Source of the DNA: Lentibacillus juripiscarius JCM 12147
GTDB lineage: Bacteria; Bacillota; Bacilli; Bacillales_D; Amphibacillaceae
NCBI GenBank assembly: GCA_001311805.1
Contig: BBCA01000004.1
Coordinates: 39,367-103,366 of the forward strand
Reading direction: 5' to 3'
DNA: 64,000 nt
Shown: in pieces, positions 19,996-29,747 of the stretch
Layout: each line of letters begins with the position of its first letter
How positions within the stretch are numbered: position 1 is the stretch's first letter
The notes under the pieces: model-generated
Told to the model about the DNA's origin: nothing
Databases searched by the model: none
What the model saw: only the letters and a program-made list of their open reading frames with translations
Made by a program: the position numbers and the translations under genes

Positions 19996-21222
19996 TTAGG
20001 CTTCTTGCAGGATGCTAACGGGGTTGAAGATTTCGTAATGGGTTTGTTCGTTTGGGATGCCCCAGTCGGTTAAGGCGCGGTCGACTGAGTTCATGAATGG
20101 GGCTGGTCCGCAGCAATAGAATTCGGCTTTGCTGTCATACTGTACAATGGACTGAAGCCACGCAAGGTCGACAAACCCTTCTTTATGGTAATTTTTCAGT
20201 GCCCGGTCCTCCGCGCTTGGGCTGTCATAGCAGACAAACGAGGAAATGTTTGAATGTTTCCGGGCAAGCTGTTCCACACGTTCTTTCATCGCGTGTGACG
20301 AACTGCTCTGTGTCGCATGAATAAACGTCACTGGCCGGTTAGGATTTGTTTCGGCAAGCGTCTCCAGCATCCCCATTACCGGTGTTATTCCAATTCCGCC
20401 ACTCAGCAGAACGAGCGGGGCATCGTTGTTTGTTAGGACAAAATCACCAGCTGGTGCGGAGAATTCCAGCACATCGCCTTCCTTGACTTGGTCATGCAAA
20501 TAATTGGAAACAATCCCATCCGGATGAAAGCCATCTCCTTTTTCCCGTTTCATACTTATTTTATAATAGTCTTTCCCGGATGGACCGGACAGGCTGTACT
20601 GACGCATATGTGTATATGGTTCTCCGGCAATGTCCGCTTTGATTGTCAAATACTGACCGGCCTTATAGTCTGCAATTGGGCCTCCGTCTTTCGGTTTCAG
20701 ACATAATGACACGACATCAGCGGTTTCCTGAATTTTTTCATCCACTATAAATTCGCGGAACCCGTGCCATCCACCGGCTTTTTGTGCTGTATCCTGGTAT
20801 TTTCGCTGTTCCAGTTCTATGAATAGATTGGCAATGTGATTATAGGCGGCTTTCCAGGCATCAATTACCTCATCCGTCGCGGAGGATCCCAGCACATCTT
20901 GGACCGCCTGGATGAGCACCTCCCCAACGACTGAATATTGCTCAGGCTTGATCCCAAGGGATACGTGCTTTTCCGCAATACGTTCGACCAGCTGCTCCAA
21001 ATTCTCCAATTGGTCAATGTTTTCACCTGCCGCATACACGGCATAAACCAATGCTTCCTGCTGCAGGCCTCTTTTTTGGTTGGTCTGGTTAAATACATTT
21101 CGCAGTTCCGGAACCTCGGTAAACAGCAATTCATAAAAACGTCTCCCAATCGCTGTGCTATGTTCCTTCAAAACTGGTGCACTAGCCTTTACAATGGATA
21201 GCTTTTCAGAATCAAGATGCAA
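19996..21222 (-). CDS. hmp: flavohemoprotein, nitric oxide dioxygenase
   Basis: 408 residues, intact. Globin domain about 1-140 (proximal His in EKHVSLGIKPEQY, distal region FNQTNQKRGLQQEAL), FAD domain about 150-255 (MRQYSLSGPSGKDYYKISMK), NAD domain to the end (LLSGGIGITPVMGML, EFYCCGPAPFM, YEIFNP). It oxidises NO to nitrate with O2 and NADH. Start is TTG at 21222 behind GGAGGG. A CRP/FNR-like palindrome lies about 100 bp upstream. No NsrR gene is nearby. Confidence 0.97.
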   Translation of the reverse strand: MHLDSEKLSIVKASAPVLKEHSTAIGRRFYELLFTEVPELRNVFNQTNQKRGLQQEALVYAVYAAGENIDQLENLEQLVERIAEKHVSLGIKPEQYSVVGEVLIQAVQDVLGSSATDEVIDAWKAAYNHIANLFIELEQRKYQDTAQKAGGWHGFREFIVDEKIQETADVVSLCLKPKDGGPIADYKAGQYLTIKADIAGEPYTHMRQYSLSGPSGKDYYKISMKREKGDGFHPDGIVSNYLHDQVKEGDVLEFSAPAGDFVLTNNDAPLVLLSGGIGITPVMGMLETLAETNPNRPVTFIHATQSSSSHAMKERVEQLARKHSNISSFVCYDSPSAEDRALKNYHKEGFVDLAWLQSIVQYDSKAEFYCCGPAPFMNSVDRALTDWGIPNEQTHYEIFNPVSILQEA

Positions 21223-21271
21223 TTACATTCCCTCCAGTATTGTTGTTTGTCACCAATTCCTAAGATGTTCG

Positions 21272-21283
21272 CAGGAATTAATT
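21272..21283. repeat. 12-bp palindrome in the hmp leader
   Basis: GGAATTAATTCC, perfect, 50 bp before the hmp start. It may be a repressor site, but its match to NsrR sites is not convincing. Confidence 0.3.
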
Positions 21284-21321
21284 CCATAAACAACATGTTA
21301 ATAGTATAAACACCTTTGCAC

Positions 21322-21337
21322 CGTGATCTGTATCACA
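21322..21337 (-). promoter_or_regulatory. CRP/FNR-like site upstream of hmp
   Basis: CGTGATCTGTATCACA matches TGTGA-N6-TCACA at 9 of 10 positions. On the minus strand a TATACT lies at 21303-21308, so the site is centred near -35 to -40 from the likely start, where FNR activates. hmp is induced under oxygen limitation in B. subtilis, which agrees. Confidence 0.45.
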
Positions 21338-21478
21338 CCAGCACGTGACAATTATGTGAAGGGACTTGTGGAGGGGGCGATTGCGGGGATAAGGGATACT
21401 TGCTGCTTGGGTTGAGCCTGGTCTCGCATGGTTAAAAGCCAGCCATGAATGCAACTGCATCCGGACGAGTAAAATCGG

Positions 21479-21543
21479 CGGACAGGTTCAGTGTCCCACA
21501 AAATTTTCCAATGGTGGGAGCGAAGAACCTGTCCCCATGTTCC
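21479..21543. repeat. REP-like element, both halves
   Basis: GGACAGGTTCAGTGTCCC and inverted GAACCTGTCCCCATGTTCC, close together between hmp and the response regulator. Confidence 0.75.
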
Positions 21544-21600
21544 GCTCTCGTTTTAAAGCTGCTTCCAGCTGACAGGAGAACGGGTCATTATTTTTAAACG

Positions 21601-22257
21601 CTATCTAAGTATACACCTTAAATACTGTACGGTTTCTTTCCGATTGCGGGTGTTTATTTTGTGGTAAATAGCGCTGATGTAGTTTTTAACCGTCCCTTCG
21701 CCGAGGTACAGCTTCCGGGCGATGGTTTTATTCGTATCACCATTGATCATTAGATGAGCGATGTCCAATTCCCGTTTCGTCAAACTCATCCCGCGATTCT
21801 CCAGGCGCTTTCCAAGAATTTGTTCTTTATCGAGGGTTAATTCCCTTATATGGGTGACAAGAATTCTCGCTGCCTTCCCCGAAAGTACATACTGCCCGCT
21901 GGCGGCATTTCGTATTGACCGGGTCAGGTTGTCCGGATCCAAATCTTTCAGCAAGAACCCGTCCGCCCCGACATTGATTCCGCGTATTATAAGTTCATCA
22001 TCAGCAAATGATGTCAGCATTACCACCTTGACCGATGGATAAAACTCTTTAATATGGACGGTCGTTTTAATCCCATCCATGCCAGGCATATGAATATCCA
22101 TCAGAACAACATCCGGTGACTCGTTTTCAAGCGTCTCTATGGCTGATTCACCGCTATCCGCCACTCCAACCACCTGGATGTCCCCTGTTTCCCTAATTAA
22201 AGCTTCTACCCCTTCACGAAATAACCGCTGATCATCTACAAGCATCACCTTTATCAA
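21601..22257 (-). CDS. NarL/FixJ-type response regulator (orphan)
   Basis: 218 residues, intact. Receiver domain 1-120 with MLVDDQRLFREG, phospho-Asp in VVLMDIHMPGMDG, Thr/Ser in VVMLTSFADD and Lys in FLLKDLDPDN; LuxR-type helix-turn-helix from about 155 (LTKRELDIAHLMINGDTNKTIA, LYLGEGTVKNYISAIY). No sensor kinase lies next to it, which is unusual for this class; the partner must be elsewhere or lost. ATG 22257 is preceded by AGGATGG. Confidence 0.92.
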   Translation of the reverse strand: MIKVMLVDDQRLFREGVEALIRETGDIQVVGVADSGESAIETLENESPDVVLMDIHMPGMDGIKTTVHIKEFYPSVKVVMLTSFADDELIIRGINVGADGFLLKDLDPDNLTRSIRNAASGQYVLSGKAARILVTHIRELTLDKEQILGKRLENRGMSLTKRELDIAHLMINGDTNKTIARKLYLGEGTVKNYISAIYHKINTRNRKETVQYLRCILR

Positions 22258-22337
22258 AAACCATCCTCCATCAGAACCTGAACGATTTATACACCCATCC
22301 TAACACAAACCCTGCACAAAAAGTGCACACCCGGCGT

Positions 22338-22366
22338 GGGATGTAGGGACAGGTCCATTTTCCCAG
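22338..22366. repeat. REP-like left half
   Basis: GGGATGTAGGGACAGGTCC then TTTTCCCAG, in the 565-bp gap upstream of the response regulator gene. Confidence 0.6.
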
Positions 22367-22595
22367 TCGTGCGTGATGCTTGTCCAGCCCTAAAACTTTT
22401 CAGCATTCCCTTCGAAAAAGACAGCATTGGCACGCGTTCCTCACTTTTGGGTAAAATTACCTATCTCCTCATTATAGCAGGTACATGAACAATATCGTAA
22501 CCGTTATAAAGTAATTAAAAACTCACAACAAATACCAAAAGTAATATATATGGGTTTTTTGACAAAAGCCGATACCGGGATGCAAGGCCTGCTGC

Positions 22596-22626
22596 TGGGA
22601 CATGGGGACAGGCACCTTGTCCCGGC
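22596..22626. repeat. REP-like hairpin
   Basis: GGACATGGGGACAGGCACCT followed by TGTCCCGG, a good copy of the family. The rest of 22258-22780 holds no gene I can support. Confidence 0.8.
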
Positions 22627-22777
22627 AACAGGGCACTCCCAAGGTAAACGCGTTGCATCGAATGGAGCCAGCCATTGTTTTGGCACGGGCTTCACTTAGT
22701 AGGATCCCCCTTCTAGTAGGGCCTCGCTTACTTTTTTCCTATTTCTATTGCGGATTCTATCAAATTATGTGGGACTA

Positions 22778-22786
22778 TGATATAAT
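22778..22786 (+). promoter_or_regulatory. extended -10 promoter of the LysM endopeptidase gene
   Basis: TGATATAAT at 22778-22786 (TGnTATAAT) with no clear -35, 36 bp before ATG 22823. Confidence 0.55.
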
Positions 22787-22822
22787 AGAATTACTTTATT
22801 TTTCTGAATGGGAGGGGAAGAT

Positions 22823-23911
22823 ATGGCGAATAGGAAGCTGATTATGTCGATGACCGCCAGTGCTGCGGTGGCGTCCGCGTTTGTCGCAGCGGATGATACT
22901 GAAGCACAAGCGTACAATGTAAAAAGCGGGGACTCGTTATGGTCAATCGCTCAGCAGTTTGATACAAGTGTTGCTGGCCTAAAATCGCTGAACGGGTTAT
23001 CCGGAAACATTATTTATCCGAATCAAACATTGCAAACATCCAAATCATCGGAAAATACAAGTACATCCAGCAAACAGACCACGGATTCAGCCAGCAGCCA
23101 AACGTCTACATACATCGTAAAGCGCGGCGACACCTTAAGCGGGATAGCCGCAAAACACAATATTGCCTTGACTGATCTGATGAAATGGAACAATCTTGAT
23201 TCAACGCTGATTTATCCGGGAAACGAATTTGTCGTGGTCAAACAAGACAGCTCCAGTAATGGAAACCAAAATACCGGCGGCACAACAGAAGATACCAGCC
23301 AGCCGAACACGAACCCGGCACCGGATAACGATGTAGCAGCGGCAAAAGTCTATACCGTTAAATCCGGTGACACGCTTTCAGCAATTGCGAGCAAGCACAA
23401 TGTTACCGTAAGCGATTTAAAAAATTGGAACGCCCTGAAATCTGATATAATTCTAATTGGTCAAAAACTGAACATTGGATCGGATGCACCTGCGGACGAG
23501 CCAGGATCAGCCAGCAACGGCAGCAGTACCTCGCCCTCCGATATCGATTATGATGTTGATAAATTAATCCGTGTGGCGAAAGATATGAAAGGCGTTGGCT
23601 ACGCGTGGGCAGGATCATCACCAAGCGGCTTTGACTGCAGCGGATTTATCCATTATGCTTACCGTCAGGCTGGAAAAGACCTTGCACGTCACTCCAGCGC
23701 AGGCTACTACAACCGCGCCTATTACGTAAACAAGCCTAAAGTTGGCGACCTCGTCTTCTTTGAAAATACGTATAAACAAGGAATTTCTCATATGGGGATC
23801 TACCTCGGCGGCAAGCGCTTCATTCATGCCGGCGCCGATGGAGTGGAAATCTCCAATTTGAACAATTCCTACTGGAGCAAACATTTCGACGGATACAAAC
23901 GATTCTATTAA
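22823..23911 (+). CDS. LysM / NlpC-P60 cell-wall DL-endopeptidase
   Basis: About 362 residues, intact. Signal-like N-terminus (MANRKLIMSMTASAAVASAF, ending near EAQA), then three LysM modules at about 30-72, 95-140 and 175-220 (each VKSGDSLWSI or VKRGDTLSGI type), linked by Ser/Thr/Gly-rich stretches, and a C-terminal NlpC/P60 domain with catalytic Cys in GFDCSGFIHYAYR, His in ISHMGIYLGG and the third polar His in HAGADGVE. Resembles LytE/CwlS, cutting D-Glu-mDAP bonds of peptidoglycan. ATG 22823 is chosen because GGGAGGGGA lies just upstream; the frame-extending ATG at 22808 would include that site. Confidence 0.94.
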   Translation: MANRKLIMSMTASAAVASAFVAADDTEAQAYNVKSGDSLWSIAQQFDTSVAGLKSLNGLSGNIIYPNQTLQTSKSSENTSTSSKQTTDSASSQTSTYIVKRGDTLSGIAAKHNIALTDLMKWNNLDSTLIYPGNEFVVVKQDSSSNGNQNTGGTTEDTSQPNTNPAPDNDVAAAKVYTVKSGDTLSAIASKHNVTVSDLKNWNALKSDIILIGQKLNIGSDAPADEPGSASNGSSTSPSDIDYDVDKLIRVAKDMKGVGYAWAGSSPSGFDCSGFIHYAYRQAGKDLARHSSAGYYNRAYYVNKPKVGDLVFFENTYKQGISHMGIYLGGKRFIHAGADGVEISNLNNSYWSKHFDGYKRFY

Positions 23912-23915
23912 TTCA

Positions 23916-23947
23916 AAAACCCCCGACACAATTGCAGGGGGTTTTTT
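23916..23947 (+). terminator. Rho-independent terminator
   Basis: AAAACCCCC and GGGGGTTTTTT around a 12-nt loop, directly after the endopeptidase stop. Confidence 0.88.
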
Positions 23948-23950
23948 GAT

Positions 23951-23979
23951 TGGGACACGGAGCCTGTTTCCGCGTCCCC
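23951..23979. repeat. REP-like right half
   Basis: GGAGCCTGTTTCCGCGTCCC, 10 bp before the stop of the cstA-like gene. Confidence 0.65.
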
Positions 23980-23988
23980 GGCCTCTTG

Positions 23989-25422
23989 CTAGGCAGCTTC
24001 AAGGTCCATTTCAATTTCGTTGGATTTATTCTGTTTAGCTTTCCGGAAGAACCAGATGGCAAAGACGATGGTTAAGATGATACCGCCAATATGTGACACA
24101 TCCAGTGAAAGGTTAAAACCAATTTGTGCGTTCAATATATAGACAAACACCATATCGGTAATAAACAATGCCGGAATAAGAGAAATCCAGTACCGCTTCC
24201 CTTTAACAAGCAGATACATGGTTGCAATCCAAAGCGCGAGTGATGCAGTCGTCTGGTTGGCCCAAGAGAAATAGCGCCACAGAATATCGAAATCAATTTG
24301 CGTTAGAATAAGAGAAATAACGAATAAGGGAACGGCAATGATTAAGCGATTCGTCACTTTCTTTTGATTGAATTTAATATAATCCGCTATAACAGAACGT
24401 GCTGCACGGAACGCTGTATCTCCAGACGTAATAGGAAGAACAATAACCCCAAGTACAGCAATTGTTCCGCCGACTGCACCAAGCAGAGTCGTAGCTGCCT
24501 CATTGACAACCGCTGAAGGTGTACCAGCATTAATCAGTTCGTTTAGCTGTTCCCCGTGGAAAAGGCTCATGGAAGCAGCAGCCCAGATCATAGCAATAAC
24601 AGCCTCTGCAATCATCATCCCGTAAAAATGTACCGCCCTTGGGACTCTTTTTGAACGGTACGAGAAATAATAGGTGTCTGCGTCGCATGGAAACCGGATA
24701 AAGCACCACAAGTTATCGTTAAAAATAACATGGGAAAGATTGCTAGTTTACCCGGATGCATATTTTCCAGTGTGAGCTCAGGAATTTCTGAACCATAACC
24801 AGAAGTAAACATGGTAATACCGACACCGAGTGTACCGATTAAAAGTGTTGCGCCAAGGATTGGATATATTCTCCCAATGATTTTATCAATAGGCAAAATA
24901 GTAGATAATAAGAAATAAAGAAAGATAATACCTATAATAATCCATAACGTTACCTGACCATCAAGTAAAACATGGAGCAAAGAGCCGGACGTGTCGCAAA
25001 AACTGTCCCTACCAAAAGAAGAAGCAACAGTGCAAAGGCATTAACCAAATGCTTGGAAAAATTCCCTAAAAACTTTCCGGCTAGTTCTGGTATATGTGCC
25101 CCTTTGTTTCGAATTGAAATCATACCAGTTAAATAGTCGTGAACGCCCCCTGCAAAAATGGACCCCAAAACAATCCAAAGAAATGCAACAGGCCCAAATA
25201 ATGCTCCCATAATCGGGCCAAATATGGGTCCTGTTCCGGCAATATTCAGTAATTGAATCATAGCGTTATTTGTTTTTCATAGGAACAAAATCCACACCGT
25301 CCTGATTAGCAATGGAAGGTGTTTTGCGTGAGTCATCTATTCCGAATGTCTTTTCAACAAATTTTCCGTAAATAAAATAGCCAAAAATTAATACAACAAT
25401 GGATATGAAAAAACGTTATCAT
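23989..25422 (-). CDS. CstA family carbon-starvation/peptide (pyruvate) transporter
   Basis: About 475 residues, at least 11 membrane helices. Segments: GYFIYGKFVEKTFGIDD and TPSIANQDGVDFVPMK near the N-terminus, LLNIAGTGPIFGPIMGALFG, FAGGVHDYLTGMISIRNKG, GALSGFHATQTPIISR, LPITSGDTAFRAARSVIADY, SWANQTTASLALWIA. Extra T near 25410, extra A near 25270, missing T near 24970 and 24645 split it; all correct to a continuous protein. Start ATG 25422. CstA proteins take up peptides or pyruvate; which applies here is unclear. Confidence 0.9.
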
Positions 25423-25507
25423 GTCTCTGTCCCCTTGTTTAATCATGATGTGCAACCGGTTACATAAAGATTATACCACTATTTAAACGACAAAAACAAC
25501 CATATTT

Positions 25508-25586
25508 TATAGGGACGCGGTGACGGCCCACCAAATTTTATAGGTACCCATCAGGCAAAAGGAACGCGGGCTACCCGCGTCCCTAC
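25508..25586. repeat. degenerate REP-like element
   Basis: GGGACGCGGTGACGGCCC at the left and GCGGGCTACCCGCGTCCC at the right; the right end overlaps the stop codon of the PTS IIB gene. Confidence 0.6.
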
Positions 25587-25864
25587 TCAAGTTGTCTACT
25601 GATCTGGTCATAAACGTCTTCTGTTCCGATTCCTGTCAAGAGTGACACGCCATCGATAACGGTTGCCTGAATGTGGTCTGGTACAATGGTTGTCGATATA
25701 ATAAAGTCATAGTCATTCCATTTATGGGTTGTATCATTAATTTTCCCCTGATGAAGTTCCACTTGGTTCATCAGGTCATTTTCCAGCAGCCAATTTTTTA
25801 CTTTTCCCGTGACGATGGTCGATGTCGCAACGCCCGTACCGCAAACGACCAGCACTTTTTTCAT
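25583..25864 (-). CDS. PTS system galactitol-type IIB component
   Basis: 93 residues, intact. Phospho-Cys in VVCGTGVATSTIVTGKV, then TISTTIVP-like loop (FIISTTIVPDHI) and a C-terminal helix DVYDQISRQLE: PTS_IIB_galactitol family. It passes phosphate from IIA to the incoming substrate. Its ATG overlaps the IIC stop (TAATG), so translation is coupled. Last gene of the riboswitch-led transcript described in the findings. Confidence 0.9.
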   Translation of the reverse strand: MKKVLVVCGTGVATSTIVTGKVKNWLLENDLMNQVELHQGKINDTTHKWNDYDFIISTTIVPDHIQATVIDGVSLLTGIGTEDVYDQISRQLE

Positions 25865-27181
25865 TATTTTCCCCCTCTGATTTTATTAACGTACACTAAT
25901 CCGCTGAAAGCTAGTACACCAATGATTCCAATGCCGTACCAGTTAATAGTTTTCCCAGTCCGGCAAATAATCCTGTCGTCCAAACGGCTCCGTCCACAAG
26001 TGCGGAAATGCTGGTATAATCCTCCATATCAAAGTCAGCAGCTGCTGCCATGTCTGTAAATAATGGTGTGATCCATGTTGCGATATACAATCCAACACCA
26101 ATGTAGATCGTTGCTGCTATGACCGTTCGCAGTATATTCCCTCGAAAGACAGGCACCATCAGGCATACGAGAAATGGAATTGTCGCCAAATCACCAAATG
26201 GCAACACGGTATTGCCAGGCAACATGACCGCCAAAACCAATGTCACGGGGACCATGACGAGTGAAGCCGATAAAACAGCCGGGTGCCCGACCGATAAGGC
26301 GCTGTCCATGCCAATGTATAAATCCCTGTTTGGAAACCGCTTTTTAATCAAGTCACTTCCAGCCTCAGAAATAGGATTCAATCCTTCCATTAGCAGCGCC
26401 ACCATTTTCGGCATTAATAGCAAAACCGCTCCTGTTTTGATGGCTAATTGCAGCGTATCCGTTACGTTATAACCTGCCAACACACCAATAATAAGACCAA
26501 GCAACGTCCCAATAACAGTTGAATCCCCCAAAATCCAAACCGCTTTTGAATCGTTTCCGGACTAGCCTCAATCCTGTTCATTCCTGGAATGCGATCAAAA
26601 ACAGCATCAAGCGGTTTTGCCAAAATAGGAAGGTGCAGAAGCCGCATGCGGAAAAGTAACCCGTTTAAACCCAAAGTATCCTTCAATATCTGATGCCAGC
26701 AAATCTGCTAACAAGAAAATAACGAGAACATGTACCACTATGGTAAACAGCCCTAAAGCAAAATCATTCGTCATCGCAAAAACGAGGGACCCGGTAAACG
26801 CACAATGCCAATAGTTCCAAATATCGACGTTTAACGTTTTCGTCAACCCGACTATGAGCAGTAAAAAATTGACCCCAAGCCCAACTGGAATAGCCAAACT
26901 TCCTAAGGCAGTCCCATAGGAAATAGCCGCAGCTGCCGGCCAGCCGACATCAATGGTATGCAGATCAAATCCAAAGTGGTCGACCATCGATTTTGCCGCC
27001 GGCCCCAAACTGGTGGTCAATAACTCGATAATCAGGTTCAATCCAACAAAACCAATCCCGACAGTCAGGCCCGAATAGAATGCATTTTGGGCTTTGTTCC
27101 CAATAGCAAAGCAAAGATGAAAATAATAATTGGGAGCATGACACTTGCCCCCAAATCGACAAACCACTGTAAAACTTCCAA
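25864..27181 (-). CDS. PTS system galactitol-type IIC component
   Basis: About 440 residues, membrane permease of the GatC family. TTG start at 27181 behind GAGGGGG, VLQWFVDLGASVMLPIIIF, then helices, SAADHFGFDLHTIDVGWPAAA-like segment (seen as VDHFGFDLHTIDVGW), AMTNDFALGLFTI, LMPKMVALLMEGLNPIS (family hallmark), GHPAVLSASLVMVPVTL, and at the end NWYGIGIIGVLAFSGLVYVN. Breaks near 27080, 26650, 26535 and 25945 are single-base. IIA ends 3 bp before its start and IIB overlaps its stop. No sugar-catabolic gene or PTS regulator lies near it. Confidence 0.87.
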
Positions 27182-27184
27182 AGA

Positions 27185-27641
27185 CTACCCCCTCTCAGCA
27201 TTTTCTTCAACCAACTCCACCAGCCCCTTGCTCGTTTGAACGTTTTTTAATTCCCGGACAAACGAACGGTTCTGCAGGCATCCGAGTATGGTTTGCAGCA
27301 GTGTCAGGTGGGCATCCGCATCCTGCAAAGCAAGCATAAAATAAAGGTAACCTGAATTTCACGGCTGCGATTGCCCATCTCCTGAAACACTACCGGATTC
27401 TTTAAAGAAGCAAATGCGAGTTGTGGCTTTAAAACATACGTTCCGTCTGTATGGGGGATGGCCACCCCATATGGAGTCACCGGCAATCCTGTCGGGAATT
27501 GCGCTTCACGCTGCAAAATAGCTGTGGTGTGCATGTCTGTCACAGCCCCTTTTCCGCCATTAGCCCTGACAGGTGCCGCAATGCTTGTTCTTTTGTTTCA
27601 ACATGAAGGTCTGTGGTCAAAAAATCAGCCGGATCCATCAT
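27185..27641 (-). CDS. PTS system IIA component (fructose/galactitol type)
   Basis: About 152 residues. Domain PTS_EIIA type 2: EALRHLSGLM-like start (KEQALRHLSGLMAEKG), FPTGLPVTPYGVAIPHTDG with the phospho-His in AIPHTD, AFASLKNPVVFQEMG, and after a correction near 27350 LTLLQTILGCLQNRSFVREL. A missing G near 27553 hides the N-terminal part. ATG 27641 follows the thiF stop by 14 nt, with GGGGAG in between, so it is very probably co-transcribed with the thi genes. Receives phosphate from HPr. Confidence 0.86.
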
Positions 27642-27655
27642 CGTTGCTCCCCAAT

Positions 27656-28670
27656 CTAACCAAGAAACCTGTGGTAAAGAGACCTCGCTTCCGCTGCATC
27701 ATTTGTCCCGTGCACAAGCACACGGCCGTCCTTAAATAGAACCAGTCGATTTTTATCCGTTTTAAACTGGAGTAAAAATGCATTCTGTTCTACTTTTCCA
27801 AGTTTGGCTAAGTTGGCAGCAGTTACTTCCAGATCTCTTGTTTCTTTTGATGGCGGGCGGATCTGTACTGTATCCCGCCCGCAGAGCACTTCCGTTTTCG
27901 TGTGATCGTGATAAGCCAAAATGGGTACATGGCTTCCGGTCCGCACGACGGACAAGCATCTTTTTTAGCTTTTCGACGTTAATGGATGAATGGTGATTCG
28001 CCCATACATCGAAAGAGATCAGCTCCTGCCGCAAGTGACTCCAGTTTTCAGTAAGGATTTTCAGCGCTTCAGCAGTCTGATGCCCGACCACCAGCTGAAC
28101 GACCGGACTGATGACCCCGCCCGTGTCACAGGTCAGCCCGCCAATGGGAATGTCACCCAAGAGACAATGCAGGCACGGGGATTTCCCCGGAATGACGGCA
28201 TAACTCACACCATAACTGGCGACAATCGACCCATAAATCCACGGAATGCCGTATTTTTGAGCCGCGTCATTGATTATCATGCGGATTTCAAAATTATCGG
28301 TAGCATCCATGATTAAATCAACGCCAGGGACAAACTGCTCCATTTCAGCCGGCGTGATATCAACAATATGCGCCTCGATTGTCACATCAATGTTAATCGC
28401 TTCCAATCGTTCTTTAGCGGAAATGACTTTCGGGATATGGTTTTTGGCATCTTCCTCCGTATACAATTGCTGCCGCTGCAAATTGCTCCACTCCACGTAA
28501 TCCCTGTCGACAATGGTCATTTTGCCGACACCGGAACGAACAAGCACTTCCGCATTTCCAGTGCCAAGTGCACCGGCACCAATCACCAGGACATGCTTGT
28601 TCCCGAGCAGGACCTGCCCCTCTTCCTGAATACCGGAAAATAAAATTTGCCTGGAATAGCGTTCCACCAT
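27656..28670 (-). CDS. thiF: ThiF, sulfur-carrier adenylyltransferase
   Basis: About 338 residues. E1-like fold: RYSRQILFSGIQEEGQ, ATP-binding VLVIGAGALGTGNAEVL, DRDYVEWSNLQRQ, LIMDATDNFEIRMIIND, and the CXXC zinc pair in PCLHCLLGD with a second pair expected in the damaged stretch near 27960 (ACPSCG appears in the other frame). Adenylates the ThiS C-terminus. One shift near 27960. Its ATG overlaps the thiG stop by one base (TAATG). The C-terminal extension after residue ~245 is as in Bacillus ThiF. Confidence 0.93.
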
Positions 28671-29434
28671 TAGACACTGATTCCTTCCATTGGACTGCTC
28701 GCTGTGGCGTATCGTTTTGTTGGAATGCGCCCTGCTTCATAGCCAAGCCGGCCAGATTCTGCCGCAAGTTTCATCGCCTCAGCCATTTTGACCGGGTTGG
28801 ATGCAGCAGAAACGGCCGTGTTCAGCAGCACCCCGTCCGCGCCAATTTCCATTGCGGTCACCACATCTTTCGGGGAGCCGATTCCAGCATCGACAATGAC
28901 AGGAACCGTTAATTGCTCGATGATTAAACTTAAATTAAGCGGATTTATAATTCCCTGCCCGGATCCGATTGGGGAGGCACCCGGCATCACAGCATGTGCA
29001 CCCAATTCCTCCAGCCTTTGCGCCAGCACTACATCATCGGACGTATACGGGAGCACCGTGTAGCCTTCTTTCACCAATTCCTCTGTCGCTTTTAATGTCT
29101 CCACCGGGTCAGGCAGCAATGTTTTATCACAGCCAATCACTTCTACTTTAATCATGTCACAAAGCCCGGAAGCATTAGCCAGCTTGGCGGTGCGCACCGC
29201 TTCTTGTGCTGTTTTGGCACCAGCCGTATTTGGCAGCAGACTGTATTTTTCTACATCAAGTTTTTCCAGAAAATTCGGCTGAGAAGGCTCAAAAATATTC
29301 ATCCGGCGCACCGAAAACGTCAAAACATCTGTTCCAGAGACATTTACCGCTTCTTTTTGTACATCAAAGTCAGGGTACTTCCCTGTCCCCAAAAATAACC
29401 GTGAGTTAAATTGCTTTTCACCAACTGTTAACAT
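28670..29434 (-). CDS. thiG: ThiG, thiazole synthase
   Basis: 254 residues, intact. TIM barrel that joins DXP, ThiS-thiocarboxylate and dehydroglycine into thiazole phosphate. Motifs: [52 protein letters not shown] (Schiff-base Lys region), [43 protein letters not shown]. The thiS stop TGA is followed directly by this ATG. Confidence 0.97.
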   Translation of the reverse strand: MLTVGEKQFNSRLFLGTGKYPDFDVQKEAVNVSGTDVLTFSVRRMNIFEPSQPNFLEKLDVEKYSLLPNTAGAKTAQEAVRTAKLANASGLCDMIKVEVIGCDKTLLPDPVETLKATEELVKEGYTVLPYTSDDVVLAQRLEELGAHAVMPGASPIGSGQGIINPLNLSLIIEQLTVPVIVDAGIGSPKDVVTAMEIGADGVLLNTAVSAASNPVKMAEAMKLAAESGRLGYEAGRIPTKRYATASSPMEGISV

Positions 29435-29638
29435 TCAACCGCCTCCTACAAATTGTACTAATTCAATCTTATCTCCATCGGCCACTTCCTGTTGTGTGTG
29501 GTAGTCCTTATCCAGAATGTCGCCGTTATGTTCCACAATCACAACAGATTGGTCGATATTAAAATACCGCTTCACATCTGAAATGGTTTTCACTTTTTCC
29601 GGCACTTGAGCGCTATTGCCGTTGACAATGAGTCGCAT
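29435..29638 (-). CDS. thiS: ThiS, sulfur carrier protein
   Basis: 67 residues, ubiquitin-like fold (MRLIVNGNSAQVPEKVKTI, VVIVEHNGDILDKDYH, ELVQFVGGG) with the C-terminal Gly-Gly that carries sulfur. AAGGAGGTG precedes ATG. Directly upstream of thiG. Confidence 0.95.
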   Translation of the reverse strand: MRLIVNGNSAQVPEKVKTISDVKRYFNIDQSVVIVEHNGDILDKDYHTQQEVADGDKIELVQFVGGG

Positions 29639-29747
29639 ACGTTCACCTCCTTAATAGATTGGCAGACAGTCACATGCTCCCCGAGCTGGCACACAAGTGG
29701 ATTGTACATCCAAGTCAAAACACCCTCGCCCGCCAGATGCAAGCCCA

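Noticed and set aside
25583..27641. Treating the PTS genes as an independent sugar operon
   Set aside because: No promoter, regulator or catabolic gene is visible and the gap to thiF is 14 nt; kept as part of the thi transcript, with the caveat stated in the finding.
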